A stretch of DNA of 60,000 nt. Source: Lineus longissimus (taxonomy: Eukaryota > Nemertea > Pilidiophora > Heteronemertea > Lineidae). Of the stretch, positions 1 through 10,169 are shown piece after piece (position 1 is the first letter of the stretch; each line of letters starts with the position of its first letter). The notes under the pieces are model-generated. The model ran no database searches. It was given only the letters and a program-made list of their open reading frames with translations, and was not told the DNA's origin. A program made the position numbers and the translations under genes. The stretch lies in the NCBI RefSeq assembly GCF_910592395.1, contig NC_088324.1, positions 14,846,953 through 14,906,952 of the forward strand, read 5' to 3'.

Positions 1-3000
1 TATACGGGTTATTGGCTCTCTTACTTTAACCCTTATCTTTACGATCGATTGAGTCTTTGTAACGAAACATTCACCTTGACATCATGCTCTGTTGTCCGCG
101 TCCAAAATAGTTGAGTGGACATTTCCTCTTTGCTCATCTTTTCGCATCCATTAACAGCAAGCAGTCAAGCACTCGTTGCCATGTTGATTTTTTCTCTCAA
201 GATTCTCATCCGATTTTCAGGTTCAAGTTTCACCAATTTTTCCCACAATAAACCCAAGCGGCACGCGTCGTCTGCAAAACTATAGCATCGTGACAAGGCA
301 TCGTGAAGAGAAAAACACAGTGACAGATTGCGAGAAAGATGCAGGGAGTGTGACCCCCGTATACTTCTCAGCAAATCAGATCTGTTTACTAATTCTCACG
401 GCGAACGTCTGCGACAGGTTGCTTGCACGTGTTGCGTCACGAACGCTGGTCACGTGGCGTTAATGTTGATCGACGCAGTGTAAACAATGAGACAGGTTCT
501 ATGGCTATAGTAACAGTCAGAAAACCGGTGTAAGATCGAAGAAAAACGTGCATTTTATGCTGAGTTTTTTTATTCTGTTTTTTGCTCCTGAAATGTGAAA
601 ACAGTATATATAAATCATATAGTGCCTTCGAGATCAGCATCATTGTGCGGTGTGACATGGCTACGGTTAGATGCCCTTAGAATTGTCAAAGATCATCGTT
701 CTTGAGGAATGGTATCAAACTTGATCATGTGATGGGCCATTGAGAAGAGAGGCCTCCACTTATCGGGTAACCAGCCGCCCGTTTTCTTGCTCGTAGCAAT
801 TGCAATCAAGTTGGAATCGTTCTCACCCACGCTTTTGGCCAAAACGGTGAGAAAATAATCATTTCTTGTGATTGATATACATTTCTAATCCCATGGGCCT
901 GGTCGCCATTGTTTCCAAACGACACATCAGTTTGTCATGTGCACAAAGGAACCCGGATGGTAAACATGGTTGCTGATGCTGAATCGCTCGCACTGATTGA
1001 AAACCATGGCGACAGTCTCGTGTCAATCACCTGCCCAAATGAGTTGTAAACAATGCTGGCGATGATTCGGCTTGAAACCAGTTTGAAAGCATTTATGCAC
1101 ACAACTCTGCTGATTATGCATTGAGCTCCAGTTCACTGAGGGTGGAATATATGATTTTTCTGGCGTGGCTTTTAGGAAAATGATGAATCTGTTAATTTAA
1201 CAAAGTACACACCCGGGGGAAATTAGACGGTCGATTTTAACAGGGTTGTATTTGCCAGGTGAAAAAAGACCTAAACTGTATTGAGACAAAGCAAAAACTG
1301 CTGCAACCGTGTGGGAATTGGGTGGCAACACCAATTTCAGGATACGATTCCACTTTCCCAGGGGAATACTGTGCTATACATCTTCACTTATCAACATTTT
1401 GACGATGTTAACCAAACCTATGCTTATTCTTTGCAGCTGCTTTTCTCATCGCTGCGACTTGGGCATCTGCACCATACCAGTGAAGGCCTTTACTGTGTTT
1501 TCACTGCTGGGTTGGAGACAAAAATCTACATGGTTATGATGCCAATACAGAAATTCAAAATTCGAAATATATCCCTTCGAAAAAAGACATTTTATCAAAG
1601 GGTAATTTCCTCCTTATTGTCAAAGTGCATTCTCTCGCAACAGAAGTTCATTTTCAGGACACGAAACGCTTGCAAAATGCTCCAAACTTTATCAAACCGA
1701 AGCTTCTTTGCTGAGGCATCAAATGTGACAAGCTGGGGGAGCCACAATCAGCAACTGTGAATCCTTCTCCGAGGTGCCGGTTTCAATTAATCACGGGCTA
1801 TCAAATTACACCAAAAGGGACAATGATGTTAAAATCCCCTGGTATTACTACAAAGAGCTGTCCAAAAGTCTCCAGAGTCTAAAAAGACTACCACAACAGG
1901 GGCAAAACAGGGTCATTTTCCGCAGTAGCCAGATGCCATAGAAAATCGGGATTGGCCAGTGAGGCAGAAAACCGATTTTGAAGAATGGAAACCTGTTTTC
2001 TGATAAAAACGACAAAAAATATAATAAAGTATTCATATTTCACCGCAAGGACAGAGGAGTGTCACATTTCACGCCTTGAATGCCTTTTTCAGCAGAAAAA
2101 TAATCTTAGGTACTTTGCCTAGTTTTCGCCACAGGCGAGGTCGTCTGCCTTTCTTATTTCCGGTTCCGCGCGGCACAGTTTCAAAGAAGTGACCCAATCT
2201 GGCCGTGTTTTGGACAAGAGATTGTCCCGGGGGCCGTGAGAGGGTGTTTCCTCCACACAGTAGGCTAGGAGAGGCTTCTTTATGACAAAAGTCCTATCAC
2301 AATTCTGATTACCAGCTCCACCCAATGTCAGCTTATGCTTCATTGCATCCAGAGTGCCCAGTTATTCCACTGTTCTTCGTCAATACAAAACTGTATCGCG
2401 AAGTTTTGGCAGATTTTTGGATTTCGAGTGTAAAATTCTCTTTATGTAGCTTAAAGAATGAAGATTTTCTTTTCATTTCACACTGTTATTTTCAATGCCA
2501 GAGATTTTTATCGGGAGGCTTGGCCAGGTTTTTCGATTTCGGGTGTGAAAATCACACTATTGAGTCAAAGGAGTTAGAAGATCTATTGAGAGTAACTGAG
2601 AGGAGATGATAATCTCTAACAGGGTGTGACAATGTCAGGAAATTGGCCAGTCTGGCACATCTGGACAATTTTTCGCATCATTTTTCTGGGGTTTTCCTGT
2701 CACAAAACTGCCGTCGAGGGGAAGAAACACTAACAAGAACTTGTCGGCTGCCAGGAGTTACTCGAACCGTTCGGCGGGTGCCTCGATGGCCGCCATGACC
2801 ATTCTCTCGCTGGGGGTCGGGTCGAAGGTCAACAGGATATGGTTTACAGTCAACATATTCCTTGTGAGAAGTGTTTCTAATACGGCTATGCATTACGTTC
2901 GCTCTGGTGGCCAAAGCAGGCGTACCTCGTCCGCCTGTCTCCCAGAGGAATATTTTCACAGCTTTCTAGCCATTCCTGTTTGTTCAATGTTGTTCCATGT

Positions 3001-3200
3001 GCTTTTCGCTTAACGGCCCGACCCCGACCGTTTTCAACTATCGAGTCTGGGGAAGGAGGAAACGATATCTGTAGATCAGAGGTCATGATGGCACTCACGA
3101 CCCAAAAAGTATTTCTCCCACGATCACGTGGAGTGTGTTGTTTCCCACGATGCATCCCGACACACCGTATATTTGCATTATTTGATTTCCGTTTCCGACC
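1..3200. other. Left flank, no identified gene
   Basis: No recognisable gene. The longest frame (+ strand, 1281-1760, 159 codons, opening with TTG) has no domain or splice context I recognise and could be chance. A loose direct repeat sits at 2402-2440 and 2519-2560: both copies share a 'GATTTCG(A/G)GTGT(A/G)AAA' core preceded by 'TTGGC(A/C)AG'. CSL-type motifs occur at 240-247, 393-400, 1310-1317 and 3142-3149. Confidence 0.5.
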
Positions 3201-3203
3201 GCA

Positions 3204-3281
3204 TGGCCGACGATGAAATGATGGAGCGAACAATGAAGGAAATTCACGTTTTATCTGAGGAAGCTTCTCGGTTTGATTAAC
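3204..3281 (+). CDS. Possible small ORF, about 25 residues, acidic
   Basis: A short frame begins MADDEMMERTMKEI and ends in SRFD before TAA. The start context is plausible (purine at -3 region, G at +4) and the surrounding 2.7-3.3 kb is CpG-richer than the rest of the left flank. It could be a first exon, a micropeptide, or chance. I recognise no homolog, and the coordinates are good to a base or two. Confidence 0.15.
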
Positions 3282-3289
3282 TTTCATGA

Positions 3290-6200
3290 ACTTTGATTAG
3301 AATCAGCGCAGCCGACAGAACGAAATCGAGGCTTGACCAGATTCAAGTCGCACGGGAAATTTCCGGCAAACCATTTTGCGACATTTACTTTATTAATCTA
3401 AAATCATACAATGCGTGAATGTTAATGGATGATTCACAGAATTTGTAAGAATATTTTGTAATAACTGCCAGAAAACTAATTAAATTCATCACAAGGTCAT
3501 TATTGTGTTATCATTTCACATTTCACGTTATGGCGGCCATTATTCTCGCGATAATCAGTGCCGTAACGTGATTTATCATCATAAATATTCCCAAGCGCTC
3601 CCGGGTCGCGTTTGCCGATTTTATTGGCCATGGTGTTTTATTTCCTCTGATTGTATTTTCCAAGTTTCCTGTGCGTCCACGCGCCGCGCACGTGCGCACA
3701 GCCTCCCAACAGATGGCTACACGCGGCAAAACAATACCAGACGACAGTGAATCAAGATGGCGTATTGACACTGGGCACACGCCCATTTTAAATGATTGGA
3801 CAAGCGTTTCGTTTTTCCTGAGTTCTCATTTTCACTTGGCTACGCATACCCAATCAACTAATCCAAGATCGCCATATTCTCATTCTTGCGCAACTCCGAT
3901 ATTGAAATTTTAATGAAAATGTCGAAATAAAGCAAACAATTGTGCAAGGTCTTAGTTTCGGAGTGGCAACAACAGTACGTGTTTCGTTCCAGTCGATGGG
4001 ATGGGAACGGTATTTTGGCAAGCTTACATAAGCACCATTGTCATTCCATTGCGAATATTTGAATGTTGTTAATTTCCTGGGGCACGCCGCCAGGGATCTG
4101 TGGGAGGCGCGAGACCCTGAACGCGCGTGGTGTTGAACGATACGATATTTCAGTAAGGGGGGGGGGGTAGTTCGTCAATGTTGATTGCTCGCTCGCCAAT
4201 GGTTCCCATAGTTCAGTGCCGCTCACTAGTGAACCAATAGGGTACGCCCACGCTGGACCACTCCAAATCGCAAGTATTGTACCATTGCGTTCCATGTTAG
4301 GAAATTAAAACTGTAAGAGAGAATGACTCGTCGCATAGAAACAGACTACAACCCCAGGTCATAACTATTCACTTCATCATCGTAACAAGTCCTGGTCCCT
4401 CCCTAACATGACCAGCAGCCCTCAAAAACATAATAGCGGTATCCCATACCCTTGTCGCAATGCGTGGGAAAGGGACTCAAACATCTTCAAAGAACTGCTA
4501 CCCGGGCTACCCTTTTCATCCCTGCCCTCTCCATGTTGTTCACAAGGGTCTGGGAAGGACAAAGGATGATGCATGACACCCCTTGGTAACCGTTGTTCCG
4601 GCTCTGAAGTTAGGATAACAACTTTTTTTTCAAGGCAAAGATGATGGTAATTATCACCTGATTTGATGGGAACTTTTTCTGTCTCGACGGCGGTGATTAA
4701 TCCATAGATCGTTGAGGGGAGCAACAATTACGAGTTACCTTCGACCGTGAATGTTAGTGAAGGTCGTCTTGAAGGTTTTGTGTTCTGAGACACCCCTAAA
4801 CTTTTCTTCAATCCAAAGTATATCAAGAAGGGTTCACTTTTAATAACATAATGCAAAAATATATGTCTTTCCGTCGCTGCGACGCGACAACAAAATGAAC
4901 TGATGCTAGTTATCAATGATGCCGGATAAGGCCGAAACCACCCTGGACTTTCGCTCGGCACTTTGAGATGACTGTGTGTTAAGATGACTCTGGTTCGGCA
5001 ATTGGGCAACGATTTGAACCATGTGATCCCTCTCTTAGAAAAAACATGCTCATCCTTTCAGAAAAGAAAAGCAGACATCGTAGAGAAAGAAGGCAATTGC
5101 TCTTTGGTAAAAGGCTGACCAGTTAATACTTCGACCTTGGTCGTCAAGGTCAAATCATTGTTTGACGTATACACTGCGCGTCAAAAGGGTGTGCATTTCG
5201 GCACAGACCTTGCGCACCTTGAAGGTCACAAACACTTCCTTGATGACGTTTCACAATATGTCTCTTGTCTTCCTCACCAAAAGGACCTATTTCACTTCCG
5301 TGTTTTTGGTACCTTGCAAACACGCGCATTGTTGTGACGTGTATTGTGATGTTTGGTGTAGAAATGGTAGCTCCACTTTCCGTGATGGTTCCCACGCTGG
5401 GGCAGGGCAAAAGGCACCTGGGTTGTCAGGAGTTCTGGGGATGGACCTGAATACTGTTTTATATCAAAAGATGGTAAAAACTGATTGTCGTGTTCGCCGG
5501 ATGTGGGGAGTTCAAGGGTAGTGTATTTGAGGTCACGTTGATTGAGGGGGTTAGAGCAAAGTAGCCTACGGTTCCAAGCTAGTTTCCTTCGTCGTCATCT
5601 TCCTCAGCGTATGGCTTGACAGGTAGCCCCATTTAACTTCGTGTTTGGGTCCTTTCCGTCTGGCCAAGTAGCATTTCGCTCGGCATGGATCGAAAGTTTG
5701 CTCTCCTGCAAGATGGGGATACATGGGCAAGCTTACAAAAGCATCGCCGGGAAATTATGATCAACTCGCTTTAATTTCGAGGGTAAATTTAACCTATTTT
5801 TCATCTGGTACTATGGTCAGGCATCTTTAGTGACCGTCTTGGCTTTAAATTGGTATACTAGAGGCTGACCGGCCGTTCAAAATGGGGGGCCGATTGTTTA
5901 GGAGGCTGCTTTGGCCCTGTTCCGCTGCCATGGGTTTTGCGGGGTGGTTGACATCTGTTTGCCGGGTGCTCCTTATAAGGTAGTATCTCAAATGTGGACG
6001 GGCGTGATACTATACAACACTTATTTTAAAGAATAACGCTCATGGCAAATCGGGTCATATAATTATGATTTCGGTGCAATAAATTGTAAGAAAATGAAAA
6101 GTTATCAAAAGTTATCCCACGGTAGTATAGCGACCCGACTGACCCGGGCGAGCTCTCGCCGTGTTGCGACCGCCGCCCACTCCCGAATACCCATATGGCC

Positions 6201-8000
6201 AAACTGAACTGAGATTCTCCCATAAGATTTCATAAAGCAAAATATAAGAAAAGCGTGCCTCGGCAAAAAGATTAATACGGGCCCGAAAGCGCCCCTCTTT
6301 GATTAAGGCAAGACGTTTATTGTGAATTTCTTGCGGGGGTTGCAACGTGTGCCGGAGGAGCGGAGTCCGGAATGGGAATTCTCAATTTTTAGCTGCGCGC
6401 GTGCGCCGCCGGACAATGCCGACTCCTGCCGATTGTTACTCTGAGCTTCGCCGGACTCGGAAAGAAAACGCTATTGTGTAAGAATCGCGTAAAAGATGAT
6501 AATATTCGTTCTGTTGAATTCTTTTGAGAACAATGTGAACAGCAGGTTATCATAAACTGTTAGTCCTTGTACGTGTTTGGTTCGGGAGGAGATTGGCCCC
6601 GCGCCTTTGGACGCAGGTGCGGACCGGTTTTCCCACGTTGCGGCGAAATTGAGCGACCTGGCGAAAAGACAACTTGTGTTCGCATTGTCTCCGTTGCGTC
6701 TTTAGTTGTCTTTTTCTCAAAAATTTCAAGAAATAGCTTTTTTGATGGGTGGCTGATTGTCAAGAAAGCAGTTAACCCGCATGGGAACGGAATTCTTCAT
6801 TTCGTTTTTTCGTGAGAAAGTTGAAATTTTTCGTGTGAGAAATTTGAAAGAATCAAATCAGTCCAACCAACTGTTTTTTTCAGGAAATTCTTTGAATGCT
6901 AAGGTTAAATGCGAATACGTTGACTAGTCCGTGGGATACTGAGAAAATAGACTCAAACTCAACCTTTGACTCAAAGTTCGGTCACTTTGTTTGAGAAAAG
7001 CTTCGCCGTTTTTTTTTAGCTTTTTTATTACTGCCCTTTATGGTCTATCTTACATTCTTGACTGGCAGCGTCAAATTTTCGAAAACATCAGGTCTGCAAC
7101 CTTTTCTCTCTCGTTTGTTTTACTCGCTTTTAGTTTGCCTGTCGTCAAAAACGCAAAGAACCCGGAGGTATGAAGCCAGTCTGCACAATGGTCCAGTTTA
7201 CTAAACTATAAACGAAACATCATCCTTTGCATATGTTGTTTCCGAAGGTTTCTTTGAAAGCAGAACAAACTGCTCAAGGCGAAGTTGCCATTTCGTTCCG
7301 GGACCAGCTGTCCAGTCTCTGATTTATTTCTCTAAAGCTGATTTCTACACACCTTCAAACACTCTGGCGGATACCTTCCCTGCGTTTGCTCTACATCGTC
7401 TCCTCGGGCACTGACTCAACTCATTTTAAAGGTAAATGTACATGGATCAGTCCTTGGAATCGCGGTTTGCTTACTCCTGGCCGAAAATGTCGGTGATACT
7501 TTGTTTTTTCTGAATAGCAAAAACTGTGGGAAAGCGTCTTGTCTTCCATGGGAACTTTTTTTATGCTCTGTAAAAATGGCATCTGTTTGTTCAACGAGGG
7601 CCTTTGTCTTTTGGATGAGGCAAGTGGTTTACGCATGCTTTGCTCTACTGGGGCTGCACATAGGGTTAATTGGAGCTAAGGATCTAATTTGCGAGGTGGG
7701 TCTGGATATGGTTTGACGGCCTATGTTGGGTCGGTCTACCAGGTCCCCCTCCGGCGACACCGCCGTCCCTGGGGTTCCCCTCCCCGATAGTAACGGACCC
7801 GAAAAAGTAGGCAGGTCTGACCCTTTCTCACTACAAGTGGGACGGAGAGCGTAGTGGAGAGCGTAGTGGAGAGCGTAGCGCATCGAACCTATGGGCTACC
7901 GAAAACGTAGCAACATTGATGTACTTTTAAATTTCCTATTTATACTATTATCATATAGCCTACGATACCAATACATATGTAAATACCTAGTTCCCATTCA
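3290..8000. other. Non-coding block upstream of NRARP
   Basis: No gene recognised; open frames are short and overlap on both strands. A poly-G run lies near 4157-4166. A 12-bp unit (GAGAGCGTAGTG) is repeated about three times at 7845-7880. CSL/Su(H) octamers of the form YGTGGGAA lie at 4463, 5389, 6630 and 7525. Two GTGAGAA forms lie close together at 6811 and 6834. Confidence 0.5.
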
Positions 8001-8042
8001 TTCACATTCTACCACATGATATGAATGAAGGTTATCGACCAT

Positions 8043-8050
8043 CGTGGGAA
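8043..8050 (+). promoter_or_regulatory. CSL/Su(H) consensus site, distal
   Basis: An exact CGTGGGAA octamer, the high-affinity CSL (RBPJ/Su(H)) consensus, about 1.2 kb upstream of the inferred NRARP transcription start. It is one member of the motif cluster described in the findings. Confidence 0.4.
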
Positions 8051-8893
8051 AAGTAGCTTCCATCCGCGCAGGTCGTACCCAGAACAAGAGATCTCAACGA
8101 TATCATAAGATTCTATACCGGTACTAATACTATCATGAGGGCTTATGAGGGCTTGGACAATGTTATGAAGTTTTGCATTGTCAAGTGCAAACAATAGGCC
8201 TATTTGAAACTGCCTAACATTGCACAACGCAGCTAGCCTTATGATTGGACCTGGAGATGAATGGCTTGAATGCATCCATAATTCTTCAAAATTAAATTCT
8301 TTAAAGGGTCATCCTGGCATAACCAATGGTTTTCAATATACCCTGCCTAGGAGTAAAAACGATACGCAGAGAAGGGATTTTCATTTGAAATGACTAAATC
8401 ATGCCTTATAAAATACTTTCGTTGCAGTGAACAGTCAAGGTGAACAGTAATGCAAGTAGAAACAGTCGGATAAGACCATAATTCAAATACATGTACAGTG
8501 AAAAGATCGAAACGGGTTAATCGGTGTACTAGGTTGACAAGTGATAAATCATGTAGCCCTAGGTCTAGAGGCGCAGCATTAGGTGTACAGTGTACTTGAA
8601 CGTATATATAGGCCTTACTGTAGTATCCCACTGCCAATGAACAAAACAAATAGGACAAGGACTCACGTCTAAATACCTGGGAAGTAATTTTGACAGAATA
8701 ACCAGGTCAACATTCTACTTTGATTGCTTATTTCTCCCAATACTATATAAAGTAGGCCTACCACGGAAGTAAAGGCGAGAAAAGGGAAGGTAGCTCAGTT
8801 CCGCGGAAGTAAATCCCCAAATCCCAACTGATCCTTTATAATCCTGTGAAAGGATCAGGCATTTACCACAAAACTGGCAAATGTCCGCGGCGG

Positions 8894-8901
8894 TGACGTC
8901 A
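8894..8901. promoter_or_regulatory. CRE palindrome TGACGTCA
   Basis: A perfect cAMP-response-element palindrome within a CpG-rich stretch (flanked by CGG and CTCGCGCG), about 340 bp upstream of the inferred NRARP start. CREB/ATF binding is inferred from the motif only. Confidence 0.35.
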
Positions 8902-9037
8902 CTCGCGCGAAAATCACACGTTTCTCAGAAGCGAAATATCATCGATTTGCACATCATCGTTTTCTCAATATTCTTGGAGGAGGAGCAAGTTAGCAGAAAG
9001 CGTCCGTCCATTCATGGTTCTAAGTAGTCTGAACCAT

Positions 9038-9066
9038 TGAGAACATGCTATGCCGAGGTTCCCACG
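9038..9066. promoter_or_regulatory. Paired CSL sites (SPS-like) in NRARP promoter
   Basis: TTCCCACG at 9059-9066 is the reverse complement of the perfect CSL site CGTGGGAA. A head-to-head partner core, TGAGAA, lies at 9038-9043, leaving 15 nt between the half-sites. Paired Su(H) sites with 15-17 nt spacing favour cooperative Notch-ICD/CSL/Mastermind dimers and occur in Hes and Nrarp-type promoters. The left half-site departs from consensus in its first two bases, so it would be the weaker one. The pair lies 170-200 bp upstream of the inferred start site. Confidence 0.55.
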
Positions 9067-9125
9067 GTATTCCCCTCATTAGCATAATTTCACTTGGCGA
9101 TGTTCGGCCGTCCGTCATCATTACT

Positions 9126-9241
9126 GGGGCGGGGTTTGGTGACGTATGGGGTGCGGATTGGCGCGCTTTGTGACGAGGTGAAAAGCATGCACTGATTTCT
9201 TGTTCGGACTATTTAGAAGCACGCTCATGGTGGTTATCAGT
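9126..9241 (+). promoter_or_regulatory. NRARP core promoter
   Basis: In order: a GC box GGGGCGGGG (9126-9134), an inverted CCAAT box ATTGG (9157-9161), a TATA-like TATTTA (9210-9215) and an initiator-like TCAGT (9237-9241) whose A lies 29 bases downstream of the TATA-like box. This order and spacing fit a focused RNA polymerase II promoter. It would give a 5' UTR of about 84 bases before the NRARP start codon. The start site is inferred from motifs, not measured. Confidence 0.55.
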
Positions 9242-9322
9242 ATTGCTAAAACTTTCACAGAATCAACTCGGAATTTTGCATTTTCTGTGGATTTATATAT
9301 TCCTTAAAGGATACCTACCACC

Positions 9323-9655
9323 ATGAACAGGACCGTATCAGCGGCGCATATGGATGCCTATCAAAGTTTGTTTGAGGAAGCTGTGAGAAATGGCGACACA
9401 TCGGAGTTAAGCAAAATCCTCCAGGAACGGGAGGAGAAAATAAACGTGAATTCTTTCGATACGGACGGCCAGACCGCCTTACATCAAAGCTGCATTGATG
9501 GCAACTTCGAATTAGTGAAACTTTTAGTGAAATTTGGTGCTGATGTCCGGCTACATAACAGAGACGGTTGGTCGGCAATGCATATCGCTGCTTATGGAGG
9601 TCATAATGACATTATGCTATATCTTATCAATGCAACGGCGAGATACAGGCGATAG
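9323..9655 (+). CDS. NRARP: Notch-regulated ankyrin repeat protein
   Basis: A single-exon gene for 110 residues, close to the roughly 114 of vertebrate NRARP. The protein is nearly all ankyrin repeat: an N-terminal helical repeat (about residues 14-45), then GQTALHQSCIDGNFELVKLL (49-68) with KFGADVR (70-76), then DGWSAMHIAAYGGH (81-94). The NVNSF segment (41-45), the LVKFGAD block and NRDGW are hallmark NRARP sequence as I know the family. The start has a good context (ACCACCATGA) and the first in-frame stop ends the protein at ARYRR. NRARP docks on the Notch ICD-CSL complex, extends the ICD ankyrin stack and promotes ICD loss, so it acts in the nucleus as negative feedback on Notch. It is also reported to affect LEF1/Wnt signalling in vertebrates. 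The CSL motifs upstream fit transcriptional control by Notch itself. Confidence 0.96.
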   Translation: MNRTVSAAHMDAYQSLFEEAVRNGDTSELSKILQEREEKINVNSFDTDGQTALHQSCIDGNFELVKLLVKFGADVRLHNRDGWSAMHIAAYGGHNDIMLYLINATARYRR

Positions 9656-10010
9656 GGACATATATATGTATCCATTTAACGCAATATAGAAGGGATGCAG
9701 CGAGTATTATCAGATTTTAAGGTAACTTTTCAGACTTTTTACGTAGCTACCTCGTAAGAGCCAAAATCTCGACAGGACAGGGCGATGTCCGGAAACAAGA
9801 CCATGTGGTATGTCATGCGGCATGCTCTTGCATGCAACGAGGACAAATCAGGAGGCTTTCCGGGTTCATGGATTGACAGCTTTCTCCTCGGAATCATCGT
9901 GGTCGCCCAGCTTTTTATTCCCCATGTTGGACATTGTCGAGATCATCATGTCAAGGACTCGTGTGGTCAGTATCTGACCAGCTAAAAGACTGTGATCATT
10001 AAAGGATGGA
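9656..10010 (+). promoter_or_regulatory. Probable NRARP 3' UTR with ATTAAA signal
   Basis: About 350 non-coding bases follow the stop codon. An ATTAAA poly(A) hexamer lies at about 9998-10003. Immediately upstream is CTGTGAT, which contains the 'K box' TGTGAT and is complementary to the miR-2 family seed. A 66-codon frame at 9785-9985 has a hydrophobic stretch but overlaps this presumed UTR. I do not regard it as a gene. Confidence 0.35.
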
Positions 10011-10084
10011 GTGAGAAAAGCCATATGTAATTAGATACCTCACGAAATCCAGTGAACATGAAATTCATTTGCTTATAATCTGGT

Positions 10085-10163
10085 GAATCTTGGAGAATGG
10101 AGATTCTCTCTTGGCCGGCCTACGGCCTGCGTGTTATACCTTAGAGTAACCAGACTCTAAGGT
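10085..10163. repeat. String of three inverted repeats 3' of NRARP
   Basis: Three stem-loops follow each other: GAATCT / AGATTC (about 10085-10106); GGCC arms around TAC within GGCCGGCCTACGGCC (about 10113-10127); and a perfect 10-bp stem ACCTTAGAGT / ACTCTAAGGT (10138-10147 and 10154-10163) with a 6-nt loop. The last can be extended by TATA on both sides with one bulge. The function is unknown; they could be RNA hairpins or traces of a small foldback element. Confidence 0.6.
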
Positions 10164-10169
10164 TATATG

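Noticed and set aside
1281-1760. 159-codon + strand frame
   Set aside because: It opens with TTG, lacks a recognisable domain, and one frame of this length is plausible by chance in 60 kb; noted only in the flank entry.
2678-3287. Overlapping 90-133 codon frames on both strands at 2.7-3.3 kb
   Set aside because: Locally higher GC lowers stop frequency on both strands; no domain or consistent coding signal.
9315-9578. 87-codon minus-strand frame over NRARP
   Set aside because: It is antisense to a confidently identified gene and is a shadow of its coding pattern.
9785-9985. 66-codon frame with a hydrophobic stretch after NRARP
   Set aside because: It lies in the likely NRARP 3' UTR and has no recognised domain or promoter of its own.
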